Assembly: GCA_016649925.1 (NCBI GenBank)
Contig: JAENWO010000181.1
Location: 1-5,607, forward strand
From: Actinomycetales bacterium
Lineage (GTDB): Bacteria; Actinomycetota; Actinomycetes; Actinomycetales; Beutenbergiaceae
Direction of reading: 5' to 3'
Length of the DNA: 5,607 bases
The translations under genes and the position numbers were made by a program. Position 1 is the stretch's first letter, and the number at the start of each line of letters is the position of its first letter. Of this stretch, positions 1 to 5,425 are shown piece after piece. The notes under the pieces were generated by a model that did no database searches, was not told where the DNA came from, and saw only the letters and a list, made by a program, of their open reading frames with translations.

Positions 1-656
1 CCTTTGCGGTTGCCGCGCCGCGGCGGGCACGGCCGAACCACGACCCCGTAGTGCGCGGCGAACGCGACGTAGTCGCCGGTGGGGACTACGACGTTGGCGA
101 CGACCCCACCCTTGAGGCACCCCATCCGGTCGGCCAGCACCTTCGCCGGGACCCCACCGATGACCTCGACGCACTCCGCGAGCATCGCCATCGTGGTGGT
201 CGCCTGCTCGTCGGCGGCGAACCGCACGAACCGCACCCGCAACCACGCCAGCACGGCGCAGAAGACCTTGACGCCGCCCAGGGTGCCCCAGTCGATGACC
301 AGGTACTCACCCGGAGCCCAGACCGCCGGGCGCCGGCCGCGATGATCCTGGCGTCGCCACTCGACCTTCGCGCCCGCGACGAGGCGGCGGAAGTTGCGCG
401 CCGACCCGGTGAACCCCTCCGCCCGCGCGGCCGGCAACAACCGCTTCGCCGAGATCCGACCGTTCGACGACTTGACCTTCGCCGCGACCAGGCCGGCCAC
501 GGACTCATAGTTCCGGACCCGCCGCACGCGGGCAGGACCGGTGCCGCCGGCCTCGGCGCGAGCGATGACCCGCTTGACGGTCTTGGGGGTCGTGCCGCAG
601 ATCGCTGCCGTTCCCCGATACGACCCGACCTGCTGATAGGTGTTGATGATGTCCAT
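1..656 (-). CDS. istA: IS21-family transposase IstA, N-terminal 218 codons
   Basis: IstA cuts and joins the ends of IS21 elements, working with the AAA+ ATPase IstB. The frame opens with ATG at 656 (MDIINTYQQVGSYRG) and stays open to the window edge. GAGGGA just upstream can serve as ribosome binding site. Residues about 5-31 form a helix-turn-helix (SYRGTAAICGTTPKTVKRVI), expected for binding the terminal repeats. A retroviral-integrase-type DDE core follows: first Asp at 122 in EYLVIDWG, second Asp at 176 in KVLADRMGCLKGG, then CPPRRGNRK at 210-218. In this family that motif leads straight into the third catalytic residue (KGVVE), which lies just outside the window. No stop or frameshift is seen in the visible part. 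The much longer plus-strand frame over this stretch is an antisense shadow. Confidence 0.9.
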   Translation of the reverse strand, partial: MDIINTYQQVGSYRGTAAICGTTPKTVKRVIARAEAGGTGPARVRRVRNYESVAGLVAAKVKSSNGRISAKRLLPAARAEGFTGSARNFRRLVAGAKVEWRRQDHRGRRPAVWAPGEYLVIDWGTLGGVKVFCAVLAWLRVRFVRFAADEQATTTMAMLAECVEVIGGVPAKVLADRMGCLKGGVVANVVVPTGDYVAFAAHYGVVVRPCPPRRGNRK

Positions 657-689
657 GCGGTCCCTCGCAGACTTCAATGGAGCTCCCTG

Positions 690-731
690 GGCGGTGATGG
701 TGACTGGCTAGACACCGCCACCGTCACCGCC
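690..731 (-). promoter_or_regulatory. Hairpin in the istA leader
   Basis: Bases 690-702 pair with 719-731, giving 13 base pairs with one G-U pair and a 16-nt loop. The hairpin lies between the IS tip and the istA start codon, so it would be in the 5' leader of any transcript entering from outside. Several insertion sequences use such structures to stop outside transcription from producing transposase. That role here is inferred. It lacks a T-run on the minus strand, so it is not a typical intrinsic terminator. Confidence 0.4.
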
Positions 732-761
732 TGGGGCCCACGCTCCGGCTCGACACGACGA

Positions 762-807
762 GACTTCTACCTGGCCACCTGCGGGGACTTTCTCATGGCC
801 ACGGACA
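762..807 (-). repeat. IS21 terminal direct repeats and outer tip
   Basis: Two 17-bp direct repeats, GACTTCTACCTGGCCAC at 762-778 and GACTTTCTCATGGCCAC at 786-802, match at 13 of 17 positions and begin 24 bp apart. Multiple end repeats are typical of IS21-family elements, where they are transposase-binding sites. The minus strand begins TG at 807, the expected terminal dinucleotide of the family. Confidence 0.6.
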
Positions 808-1200
808 TGCGCCGCCGTCTACGCCTCGATCATGGCATCTGCCTCGAGGATCCTCTGTCAGTTCCGGCACTCGGGCCCGACCGGGTTGTCCAGCATCGTG
901 CTCCAAGCGCCGTGTGCTCTCCCCGGTGGGAGCGTCAGGAACTGGAGGAGGTCGTTCACTGGGACTTGGGCCACAGACGTGCCAACGGCGGGCGCACGGC
1001 AGCTAGTGGACGCTCGCTGTCGTCCCCTCACGGGTCTGCGTCGTCGCCGTCGAGGCGACGTACGTACCCGGTGAGGTGGATGCGGCGATGCCATCTTGAT
1101 GCCATCAGAAACGCTGCAGCCCCCGCGCCACGCACGGCCGACGCGCCCGTCGCACCCCATGCGCAGGTCAAACCCCCAGGTCAGGGCGTTGTGCAGGTGC
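808..1200. other. Gene-poor end of a putative integrated element
   Basis: I see no convincing gene in these 393 bp. Frames are open on both strands, but they are short, lack a ribosome binding site, and give Arg/Pro-rich products unlike any family I recognise. A minus-strand stretch ending with a stop at 858 has G/C-ending codons and could be a gene remnant, but the evidence is weak. GATGCCATC occurs twice, at 1087-1095 and 1098-1106, about one helical turn apart; such pairs can be protein-binding sites. The segment lies between the IS21 tip and the tRNA fragment, so it is probably the distal end of the element that used the tRNA as its target. Confidence 0.5.
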
Positions 1201-1245
1201 CTTGTAATGAGAATGTCAAGAGTTCGATTCTCTTAGGCGGCTCCA
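1201..1245 (+). tRNA. 3' half of tRNA-Thr(UGU): probable attachment-site scar
   Basis: This 45-nt fragment reads as the 3' half of a tRNA. Anticodon loop CTTGTAA is at 1201-1207 (anticodon UGU, threonine), the 3' anticodon stem TGAGA at 1208-1212, and the variable loop ATGTC at 1213-1217. The T-arm AAGAG-TTCGATT-CTCTT is perfectly paired at 1218-1234. Acceptor strand AGGCGGC is at 1235-1241, then discriminator T and encoded CCA. The 5' half is missing: the preceding bases GGTGC cannot pair with TGAGA, and no D-arm or GCCGCCT acceptor strand lies upstream. It is therefore not a working tRNA gene. Tyrosine integrases often cross over in the anticodon loop and leave exactly this 3' copy at the far end of the element, which would place the element on the left. 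Integrase and intact tRNA are not in the window. Confidence 0.8.
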
Positions 1246-1248
1246 GAA

Positions 1249-1297
1249 AGATCGGCGTCATCCCGGCGTGAGTGAGGGTGGCGCCGATCTGCATTTT
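1249..1297 (+). terminator. Intrinsic terminator after the tRNA fragment
   Basis: Bases 1249-1262 pair with 1277-1290 to form a 14-bp stem: nine perfect pairs (AGATCGGCG/CGCCGATCT) followed by five including two G-U pairs. A TTTT run follows at 1294-1297. It begins four bases after the encoded CCA, as expected for the native terminator of the target tRNA gene. This supports chromosome starting on this side. Confidence 0.7.
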
Positions 1298-1400
1298 CCT
1301 GGTGCCAGGTGCCAGGTGGCGGGTACGGCGCTCAACGTGCGGGATCGATGCACCTGTCTTAGCGTGGTGGAAAGGCCCCCGACCGGGGCGAGTCGAACGG
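1298..1400 (+). promoter_or_regulatory. Upstream region of the csbD-like gene
   Basis: This 103-bp gap must hold the promoter of the CsbD-like gene, since a terminator closes it off on the left. It contains a 7-bp direct repeat GGTGCCA (1301-1307 and 1308-1314, offset by one base from perfect phase), a small palindrome CCTGGTGCCAGG (1298-1309), and a short GC hairpin at 1375-1389 just ahead of the ribosome binding site. GGGTAC at 1321-1326 resembles the -10 element of general-stress sigma promoters, but I find no matching GTTT -35 element, so no promoter is called firmly. Confidence 0.3.
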
Positions 1401-1412
1401 AAGGAGCCCGGC

Positions 1413-1583
1413 ATGGGTCTGGGAGACAAGATTTCGAACGCCGCCGAAGAAGCCAAGGGCAAGGTCAAGGAGGGCGTCGGTGACGCCACGGACAACGAGC
1501 GCCTCGAGGCCGAGGGCAAGGCGGACCAGGCTGGCGCCAACCTCAAGCAGGCCGCCGAGAACGTCAAGGACGCCTTCAAGTAG
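1413..1583 (+). CDS. CsbD-family small stress protein
   Basis: A 56-residue, very hydrophilic protein rich in Lys, Glu and Ala, with the CsbD-like pattern: MGLGDKISNAAEEAKGKVKE, then DNERLEAEGKADQAGANLKQAAENVKDAF. The family takes its name from a Bacillus subtilis general-stress protein and its members are typically 55-70 residues; the biochemical role is not settled. The product should be a soluble helical cytoplasmic protein with no signal peptide or membrane segment. The start is set by AAGGAG at 1401-1406, six bases before ATG; the longer in-frame extension upstream has no such site and no family similarity. It is transcribed alone, between terminators at 1249-1297 and 1607-1638. In this phylum such genes are usually induced by osmotic or stationary-phase stress, but the sequence does not show that here. 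Confidence 0.88.
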   Translation: MGLGDKISNAAEEAKGKVKEGVGDATDNERLEAEGKADQAGANLKQAAENVKDAFK

Positions 1584-1606
1584 CCCTGCCGCTCCCGCAA
1601 CGCACG

Positions 1607-1638
1607 AGGACCCGCCGGGTGTCACCCCGGCGGGTCCT
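1607..1638 (+). terminator. Strong hairpin terminator after csbD
   Basis: GGACCCGCCGGG (1608-1619) pairs perfectly with CCCGGCGGGTCC (1626-1637) across a 6-nt loop, and A1607-T1638 adds a thirteenth pair. It starts 24 bases after the CsbD stop codon. The U-tract is poor (TTCC), as is common in high-GC actinomycetes. The stem is symmetric, so it may also stop transcripts coming from the convergent nuclease pseudogene. Confidence 0.75.
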
Positions 1639-1958
1639 TCCTGCCAGCAGAGGGCCTCCGAGATCCGCAGGCAGGTGCGGACACGTCGTAGAGGTCGACG
1701 AGGACGCCCTCCCGCAGCAGCTCGTCCACGGCGTCCTCGCCGATGACGTGGTGGAGGGAAAGTCGGCGCAGCGCGGCCTTCTCATAGTTCGCGTAGTGGT
1801 AGATCCGCAGCCCCGGGTAGCGCTGCCGCCGTTCGGCGACGTACTCCACGAACCTCGCCGGCGCCCGTCCCTCCTCGACGCGGCTGTGGGCCCAGAACGG
1901 CCTGAAGGGTGGCCTGCCGCCGTCGGCTGGGTTCTCGACGACGCCGAACAGGTACTCG

Positions 1959-1986
1959 AGCCCCCAGCTCCCAGCCCCCAGCGCCC
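1959..1986 (-). repeat. 14-bp tandem duplication causing a frameshift
   Basis: Units 1959-1972 (AGCCCCCAGCTCCC) and 1973-1986 (AGCCCCCAGCGCCC) differ at one base. Removing one copy restores the family-typical reading TGRWGLEYLFGV across the junction. The duplication is therefore the lesion that breaks the nuclease frame near residue 370. Confidence 0.85.
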
Positions 1987-2673
1987 GGTCTCGTCCTGCC
2001 ACATCGGGTCTCCCTCGAAGTCGAAGAAGATCTCGCCGGCGTCCGGCACCGGGAGGGTGGCGAGGGCGTTCTCCTCGAGCACGCGGTAGGAGACCGTCCT
2101 GGCCGCGCCGTGCTTGTCGGTGACCTCCACGGCGCCGTCGGGCGACTCGATGCCGGTCTGCATGCGCGCCTGCTCGCGGAGCCTGGCGAGCGCACCCTTC
2201 TCCTCGGCAGGCAGGTCCATCGCGGCGAGCGCGTCGATCGTGGTGATGCCCTGCGCCATCAGCGTGCGCCGGCGGGTGACGCTCATGTTCGCCACCATCA
2301 GCAGGTCGCGGTGGAGCTTCACCTGCTCGGAGCAGTAGTCGCAGCGGCCGCACGCGCCGTACCGGTCCTCACCCCAGGTGACCGGAGCGTCGGAGGCGCG
2401 GTGCTCGGCCGTGATGGCCCGAAACCGGTCCCGACGTTCCTTGAACACCGGCAGGAGGTCGGTGAGGCTGTGGGTGCTGTGGACATTGTCGCCGAGGACC
2501 AGGGTCACGACGGGCGACGGCGTGATCCCGGCCCGGGCGAGCTGGTCACCGTGGGCGGCGAGCTGGAGCAGGGCGGTGACCTTCGCGTGGCGGGCGAGCT
2601 TGGTGTCCCAGACCGCGTAGCGCACACCGCCGTCCGGCGCGGTCTCCTTCACGAGGAAGTCCGAACGCCCGTG

Positions 2674-2727
2674 GAGCTCCCCGTCGAAGAACGACGCCTG
2701 GAGCTCCCCGTCGAAGAACGACGCCTG
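2674..2727 (-). repeat. 27-bp perfect tandem duplication in the nuclease gene
   Basis: Units 2674-2700 and 2701-2727 are identical. In the nuclease frame they encode QASFFDGEL twice (residues 119-127 and 128-136), directly before HGRSDFL with the catalytic Asp141. The family normally has a single copy of this strand. The insertion keeps the frame but lengthens the segment leading into the active site. Confidence 0.9.
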
Positions 2728-3100
2728 GAACACGACGTCGTGGCCGCAGCGCAGGGCCGCCATGGACTCCTGGTGCTTCGCGGTGAGTTCCGCCCGGGTG
2801 TAGTTGTCGACTTCTTCGATCTCCTTGACGCCTTTGCCTCCTGGGTGCGCGCCGAGCAGCGTGGTGAAGTCGCGCCGGACGCGACGTTCGTGGACGTCGC
2901 CGAGCTCGGCCGCACGGACGGCCATCTCGTCGGACTCGAACACGGCCTTGGTGCTCCGCTCCAGCTTCACGTCGAGCTTGCGGAGGACCTGGAACTCGCA
3001 CTCGGCGGCCGTGACCAGGTCGCTGGCGGTGAAGATCAGGTCCTTCGGGGCGCCGTCAACCGGTGACTCGAGGAGGAACACGGTGCTCCCTGCGGTTCGT

Positions 3101-3123
3101 GGGGGGCAATACCTTCAACTTAG
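3101..3123 (+). repeat. Left inverted repeat of the IS4 element with flanking G-run
   Basis: CAATACCTTCAACTTAG at 3107-3123 is the left terminal inverted repeat. Six G residues at 3101-3106 are the probable left copy of the target duplication. Looser similarity to the right end continues inward for about a dozen bases (an ATGGGT block is present at both ends). Confidence 0.88.
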
Positions 3124-4578
3124 GACTCACAATGGGTCAGCGGGAGCATGACGAGGGTGAGGAACCCGCGCGGGGTGGGGCGTTTGGCCGGGTCTGCGGG
3201 CCTGGTGGGGTAGCTCAGACTTCGCTTGGCCTGGCGAGGGTTGGACCGACCGCGGCGATCGGGGTTGGTGACGGCGGCGACGGCAAGCAGCCCCGCTCGC
3301 AACCAGTCAGGGCGGTGGCGAGGGGGGGAAAGCGGCCGGGTCTGCGACCGGGCCGCGTACCGCGTCGAGCGCGTTGACGAACGACAGACGTAGCGGGTCC
3401 TGTTCGGTGAGGGCTGCGGCGGCGCAGATCAGGTCGCGGATGGCGTGGTAGGCGCACAACAACGCCCACAACTCCTGCTCGGCACCGTCGGGGGTCTTGG
3501 ACCGGAGCACAACGCCGTTACCTTTGAGCCCGGACTTCAGCGCCCCGAACGCGGTCTCGATCTGCCAGCGGGCGTGGTAGAGCTCGGCGAGTTCGCGGGC
3601 CGGTGCCTCGGCGGGATCGAGCAGGGTAGTGGCCAAGGCGAAGGTCCCGGCGACCTCGCCCCGGTGGTCTTGCAGGTGGTACTCGATGACGCGCACGACG
3701 AGGTCGGGGGCGCCGGCCCGGGCCAGCGCCCTGGGGGCCTTGAAACGGGAGCGGTAGGTGCCGTCGGGGAGCACCTCATCAACCGGCAAACTGAAACTGG
3801 CGCCGACCCGCCACACCAGCGCCGCGCCGGTCGCGGCGGCGTCCCGCCACAGCTCGTAGCCGGGGAAGTTGCGGTCCGCCAAGACCACCATGCCCTGGCG
3901 CAGTTGGGCCAACAACTCACCGGTCAGGGTCTTCTCGCCGGTGGTGTACGCGCCGCTCGCTGCGGCCAGCAGCGCCCGGGTTCCGCATTCGGCCAACGCC
4001 ACAACCCGCAACTGCGGGAACCCGCCGCGCAGCTTCTGGCCCGCGCCGTCTTTGGTGGTCGGCCCCCCGAACCGTTCCCAGTTCGCGGCGGTGTCCTGCA
4101 GATCCAGGGTGGTCCCGTCCAGGCTCACCACCCGTTGTCCCCGCCAGAACGCCCCAGCGGTGTCCTTGCTGGCCAACGGACCGGCCACCGCCTCGAACAG
4201 CAACCGTAGCGGGATCGGCCCCAACCGGGCCCGCGCCCTGGACAACGCCTCCTCCGAGGGGATGACCACGTCCACCCCGCGGGCTGCCCAGGCCAACGTC
4301 CCGGAGAGCTTGCGCATCACCCGACCCCCGCCCATGTCCATGAACAGCGCCAGCGCCAGCACGTAGTAGACGACCAGCCGCGCGGGCAGCATCCGGTTGC
4401 GCTGCTCACGGGCAGCGGCGGCCTCGATCACCGCCTCCACCGTCTCCCGGGGGAACGCCTTAGCCAGCACCCCGATCGAGACCCGGTCCTCCAGCCTGTC
4501 TTCGTCCCGCAGCACCCGCTGACCCGCTCGTCCCATGCAACGAACTTACACCCATGTAACTCTAAGTTGAAGGTATTG
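3107..4578 (-). mobile_element. Complete IS4-family insertion sequence, 1472 bp
   Basis: The ends are fixed by perfect 17-bp inverted repeats, CAATACCTTCAACTTAG at 3107-3123 and its complement at 4562-4578. The length is usual for IS4-family elements. A single transposase gene (3307-4536, minus) has an intact catalytic core, so the copy may still be active. The flanking DNA is a run of six G on the left (3101-3106) and seven on the right (4579-4585). As both are G on the same strand, they are best read as a target duplication of at least 6 bp in a G-tract; its exact length cannot be set inside a homopolymer. The element separates the TM0106 gene from its upstream DNA. About 180 bp between the left repeat and the transposase stop hold no gene. 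Confidence 0.9.
3307..4536 (-). CDS. IS4-family DDE transposase
   Basis: A 409-residue transposase that moves its own element by cut-and-paste chemistry. Residues about 1-110 form the IS4 N-terminal domain (LEDRVSIGVLAKAFPRE, YYVLALALFMDMGGG, PSEEALSRARARLG). The catalytic triad is Asp140 (VVSLDGTTLDL), Asp221 (VVLADRNFPGYEL) and Glu327. The last lies in the family's signature Y-(2)-R-(3)-E-(6)-K, seen exactly as Tyr320, Arg323, Glu327, Lys334 in YHARWQIETAFGALK. Length and motif order are those of a full IS4 transposase, with no frameshift. ATG at 4536 lies 42 bp inside the right inverted repeat. No clear Shine-Dalgarno sequence precedes it, which suits low expression or a nearly leaderless message. 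It points the same way as the truncated nuclease gene. Confidence 0.95.
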   Translation of the reverse strand: MGRAGQRVLRDEDRLEDRVSIGVLAKAFPRETVEAVIEAAAAREQRNRMLPARLVVYYVLALALFMDMGGGRVMRKLSGTLAWAARGVDVVIPSEEALSRARARLGPIPLRLLFEAVAGPLASKDTAGAFWRGQRVVSLDGTTLDLQDTAANWERFGGPTTKDGAGQKLRGGFPQLRVVALAECGTRALLAAASGAYTTGEKTLTGELLAQLRQGMVVLADRNFPGYELWRDAAATGAALVWRVGASFSLPVDEVLPDGTYRSRFKAPRALARAGAPDLVVRVIEYHLQDHRGEVAGTFALATTLLDPAEAPARELAELYHARWQIETAFGALKSGLKGNGVVLRSKTPDGAEQELWALLCAYHAIRDLICAAAALTEQDPLRLSFVNALDAVRGPVADPAAFPPSPPP

Positions 4579-4585
4579 GGGGGGG
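4562..4585 (+). repeat. Right inverted repeat of the IS4 element with flanking G-run
   Basis: Bases 4562-4578 are the exact complement of the left repeat at 3107-3123. The seven G residues at 4579-4585 are the probable right copy of the target duplication. Confidence 0.88.
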
Positions 4586-4787
4586 TCTTTACCCGGTCCT
4601 GGATGTCTACCAGTGCCCTGTGACACTAACGGCGCGGCCGAAGCCGGACGGGGGTTCGGTCGAGGAGCGCGGGTCCCAGCGCGTTGTCGGCTCCTGTCGG
4701 CCGTGCGGTGCAACGATCGCAGTGGTCGCGACATACACCGGATGACACCGCTGGCGTTCGCGCCCGCACGCACCACCCGACCCTCCC
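4586..4787 (+). promoter_or_regulatory. Upstream region of the sigma factor gene
   Basis: About 200 bp between the IS4 element and the sigma factor start. In-frame codons run back to a GTG at 4613, but the translation there (PCDTNGAAEAGRGFG and onward) is not sigma-factor-like and no ribosome binding site supports it. The stretch should hold the sigma factor's promoter and, before the IS arrived, probably that of the divergent nuclease gene. A weak candidate is TGCAAC (about 4709-4714) with CATACA about 17 bp downstream, but neither hexamer fits a consensus well. Confidence 0.3.
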
Positions 4788-4798
4788 GGGGAGCAGAG

Positions 4799-5344
4799 AT
4801 GACCGACGACGGCGACGCCCTCGAGTCCGACGCCCTCGAGTCCGTCGCGCTCACCCGAGACCGGGCCTGGTTCGAGGAGCTCTTCCGCGACCACGCTTCG
4901 GCGGTGCACCGGTACTTCCTGCGTCGGGCGCCGCGCGACGACGCCGAGGACCTCGCAGCCGACGTCCTGGCCACCGCCTGGCGACGCCGCGACGACGTGC
5001 CCGAGTCACATCAGCTCGCCTGGCTCTACCGCACGGCGGGCTTCGTGCTGGCGAACCACCGCCGCAAGGGTCGCCCGGTCCCGGTCGGGGAGGTGCCCGA
5101 GGACGTCGACGGGACGTTCGGTGTGGACCCGGCGAACCTCGTGATCGCCGACGCGGAGGTCCGCGACGTCCTCGCCACCCTCAACCCCCGCGAGCGCCAC
5201 ATCCTCCTCCTGCACGCCTGGGAGGGGCTCGACGGGGAGGAGCTCGCCCACGCGCTCGGCCTCAGCCGTGGGGGCGCCGCATCGGCACTCTCCCGGGCCC
5301 GCGCCCACCTGCGCACCGCGTGGGGCTCCAGCGTGGACGCCTGA
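4799..5344 (+). CDS. ECF-type (group 4) RNA polymerase sigma factor
   Basis: A 181-residue sigma factor that would direct RNA polymerase to a specific promoter set. Region 2 spans roughly residues 24-92: WFEELFRDHASAVHRYFLRRA, then DDAEDLAADVLATAWRRRDDVPE with the conserved D-AEDL-A--V---AWRR pattern, and LAWLYRTAGFVLANHRR. A 25-residue linker follows. Region 4 spans roughly 118-175: VRDVLATLNPRERHILLLHAWEGLDGEELAHALGLS and GGAASALSRARAHLR, the helix-turn-helix for the -35 element. There is no sigma-1.1 or region 3, as in ECF factors. GGGGAG at 4788-4793, five bases before ATG 4799, sets the start over upstream in-frame starts at 4613 and 4742. The N-terminus contains a duplicated DALES. The next gene, 81 bp downstream, may be co-transcribed. 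The regulon and signal cannot be told from the sequence. Confidence 0.92.
   Translation: MTDDGDALESDALESVALTRDRAWFEELFRDHASAVHRYFLRRAPRDDAEDLAADVLATAWRRRDDVPESHQLAWLYRTAGFVLANHRRKGRPVPVGEVPEDVDGTFGVDPANLVIADAEVRDVLATLNPRERHILLLHAWEGLDGEELAHALGLSRGGAASALSRARAHLRTAWGSSVDA
4814..4843 (+). repeat. 15-bp perfect tandem duplication in the sigma factor gene
   Basis: GACGCCCTCGAGTCC occurs twice back to back (4814-4828 and 4829-4843), giving DALES-DALES at residues 7-16. It keeps the frame and lies in the acidic N-terminal tail before region 2, so it is probably tolerated. Confidence 0.9.
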
Positions 5345-5377
5345 GCGCAACACCACTTCGGCTGGCGACACAGAGGG

Positions 5378-5419
5378 GGTGAGGGTCTGTGGTGCAGGTC
5401 CTCACCACGTGAGGAGGAG
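5378..5419 (+). promoter_or_regulatory. Alternative hairpins overlapping a ribosome binding site
   Basis: CCTCACC at 5400-5406 can pair upstream with GGTGAGG (5378-5384, seven pairs, 15-nt loop). Alternatively its first six bases, CCTCAC at 5400-5405, pair downstream with GTGAGG (5409-5414, six pairs, 3-nt loop). The two folds exclude each other. The downstream fold takes in the first bases of the GAGGAGGAG ribosome binding site (5411-5419) of the gene starting at 5426. The pairing is visible; any translational control of the gene after the sigma factor is inference. Confidence 0.3.
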
Positions 5420-5425
5420 ACGACC

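Larger units (their letters stand above)
1..807 (-). mobile_element. IS21-family insertion sequence, istA-side end (partial)
   Basis: This is the istA-proximal end of an IS21-family element; the rest, including any istB helper ATPase, lies beyond the window's left edge. The assignment rests on the IstA-like protein at 1-656 and on two similar 17-bp repeats at 762-778 and 786-802 just inside the end, since IS21 elements carry repeated transposase-binding sites at their termini. The outer tip is placed at 807 because the minus strand there begins TGTCCGTGGCC, and IS21 elements start with TG and end with CA. That exact boundary is inferred; the other end and any target duplication cannot be seen. 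Confidence 0.8.
1622..3081 (-). pseudogene. TM0106-family RecB-like nuclease, frameshifted and truncated
   Basis: Family members join a PD-(D/E)XK (RecB-like) nuclease to an RNase H-like domain and, in many actinomycetes, a C-terminal helicase, at roughly 1100 residues or more; their cellular job is unclear. Translation begins at GTG 3081 (FLLESPVDG), with AGGGAG just upstream. Visible motifs are SDFL (Asp141), the D-T-K pair (Asp159, Lys161) in VWDTKLARHAK, the LLQLAAH segment, a CGRCDYC cysteine cluster (244, 247, 250), and FFDFEGDP (352-359) opening the RNase H-like part. After residue 370 a 14-bp duplication shifts the frame; homology resumes in another frame as GLEYLFGVVEN and runs to GVLVDLYDV. 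A probable one-base loss near 1682 shifts it again (VRTCLRISE), and similarity ends near 1656. The C-terminal half or more is gone. An IS4 element sits about 25 bp upstream. Confidence 0.85.

Noticed and set aside
858..1160. Minus-strand frame that might be a gene remnant (ending DNPVGPECRN)
   Set aside because: The last 30 or so codons have plausible third-position bias, but there is no ribosome binding site, no recognised family, and the upstream part is low-complexity Arg/Pro.
1201..1245. Functional complete tRNA gene
   Set aside because: There is no D-arm, 5' acceptor strand or 5' anticodon stem in the bases upstream.
51..1271. Long plus-strand open frame of 406 codons
   Set aside because: It is antisense to istA, runs through the IS tip, the gap and the tRNA fragment, is Arg/Pro/Asp-rich, and has no ribosome binding site or recognisable domain.
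1181..1600. Minus-strand frame ending PPKRIELLTFSLQGTCTTP
   Set aside because: That ending is the reverse translation of the tRNA fragment, a well-known source of false hypothetical proteins; the rest is antisense to csbD.
1909..3066. Plus-strand frame of 385 codons
   Set aside because: A shadow antisense to the nuclease pseudogene. It stays open because of high GC content, and the nuclease frame carries the family motifs.
3445..4209. Plus-strand frame of 254 codons inside the IS4 element
   Set aside because: Antisense to the DDE transposase; no start signal and no domain.
4613..4798. N-terminal extension of the sigma factor from GTG 4613
   Set aside because: No ribosome binding site and no sigma-like sequence; GGGGAG before ATG 4799 gives a normal ECF start.
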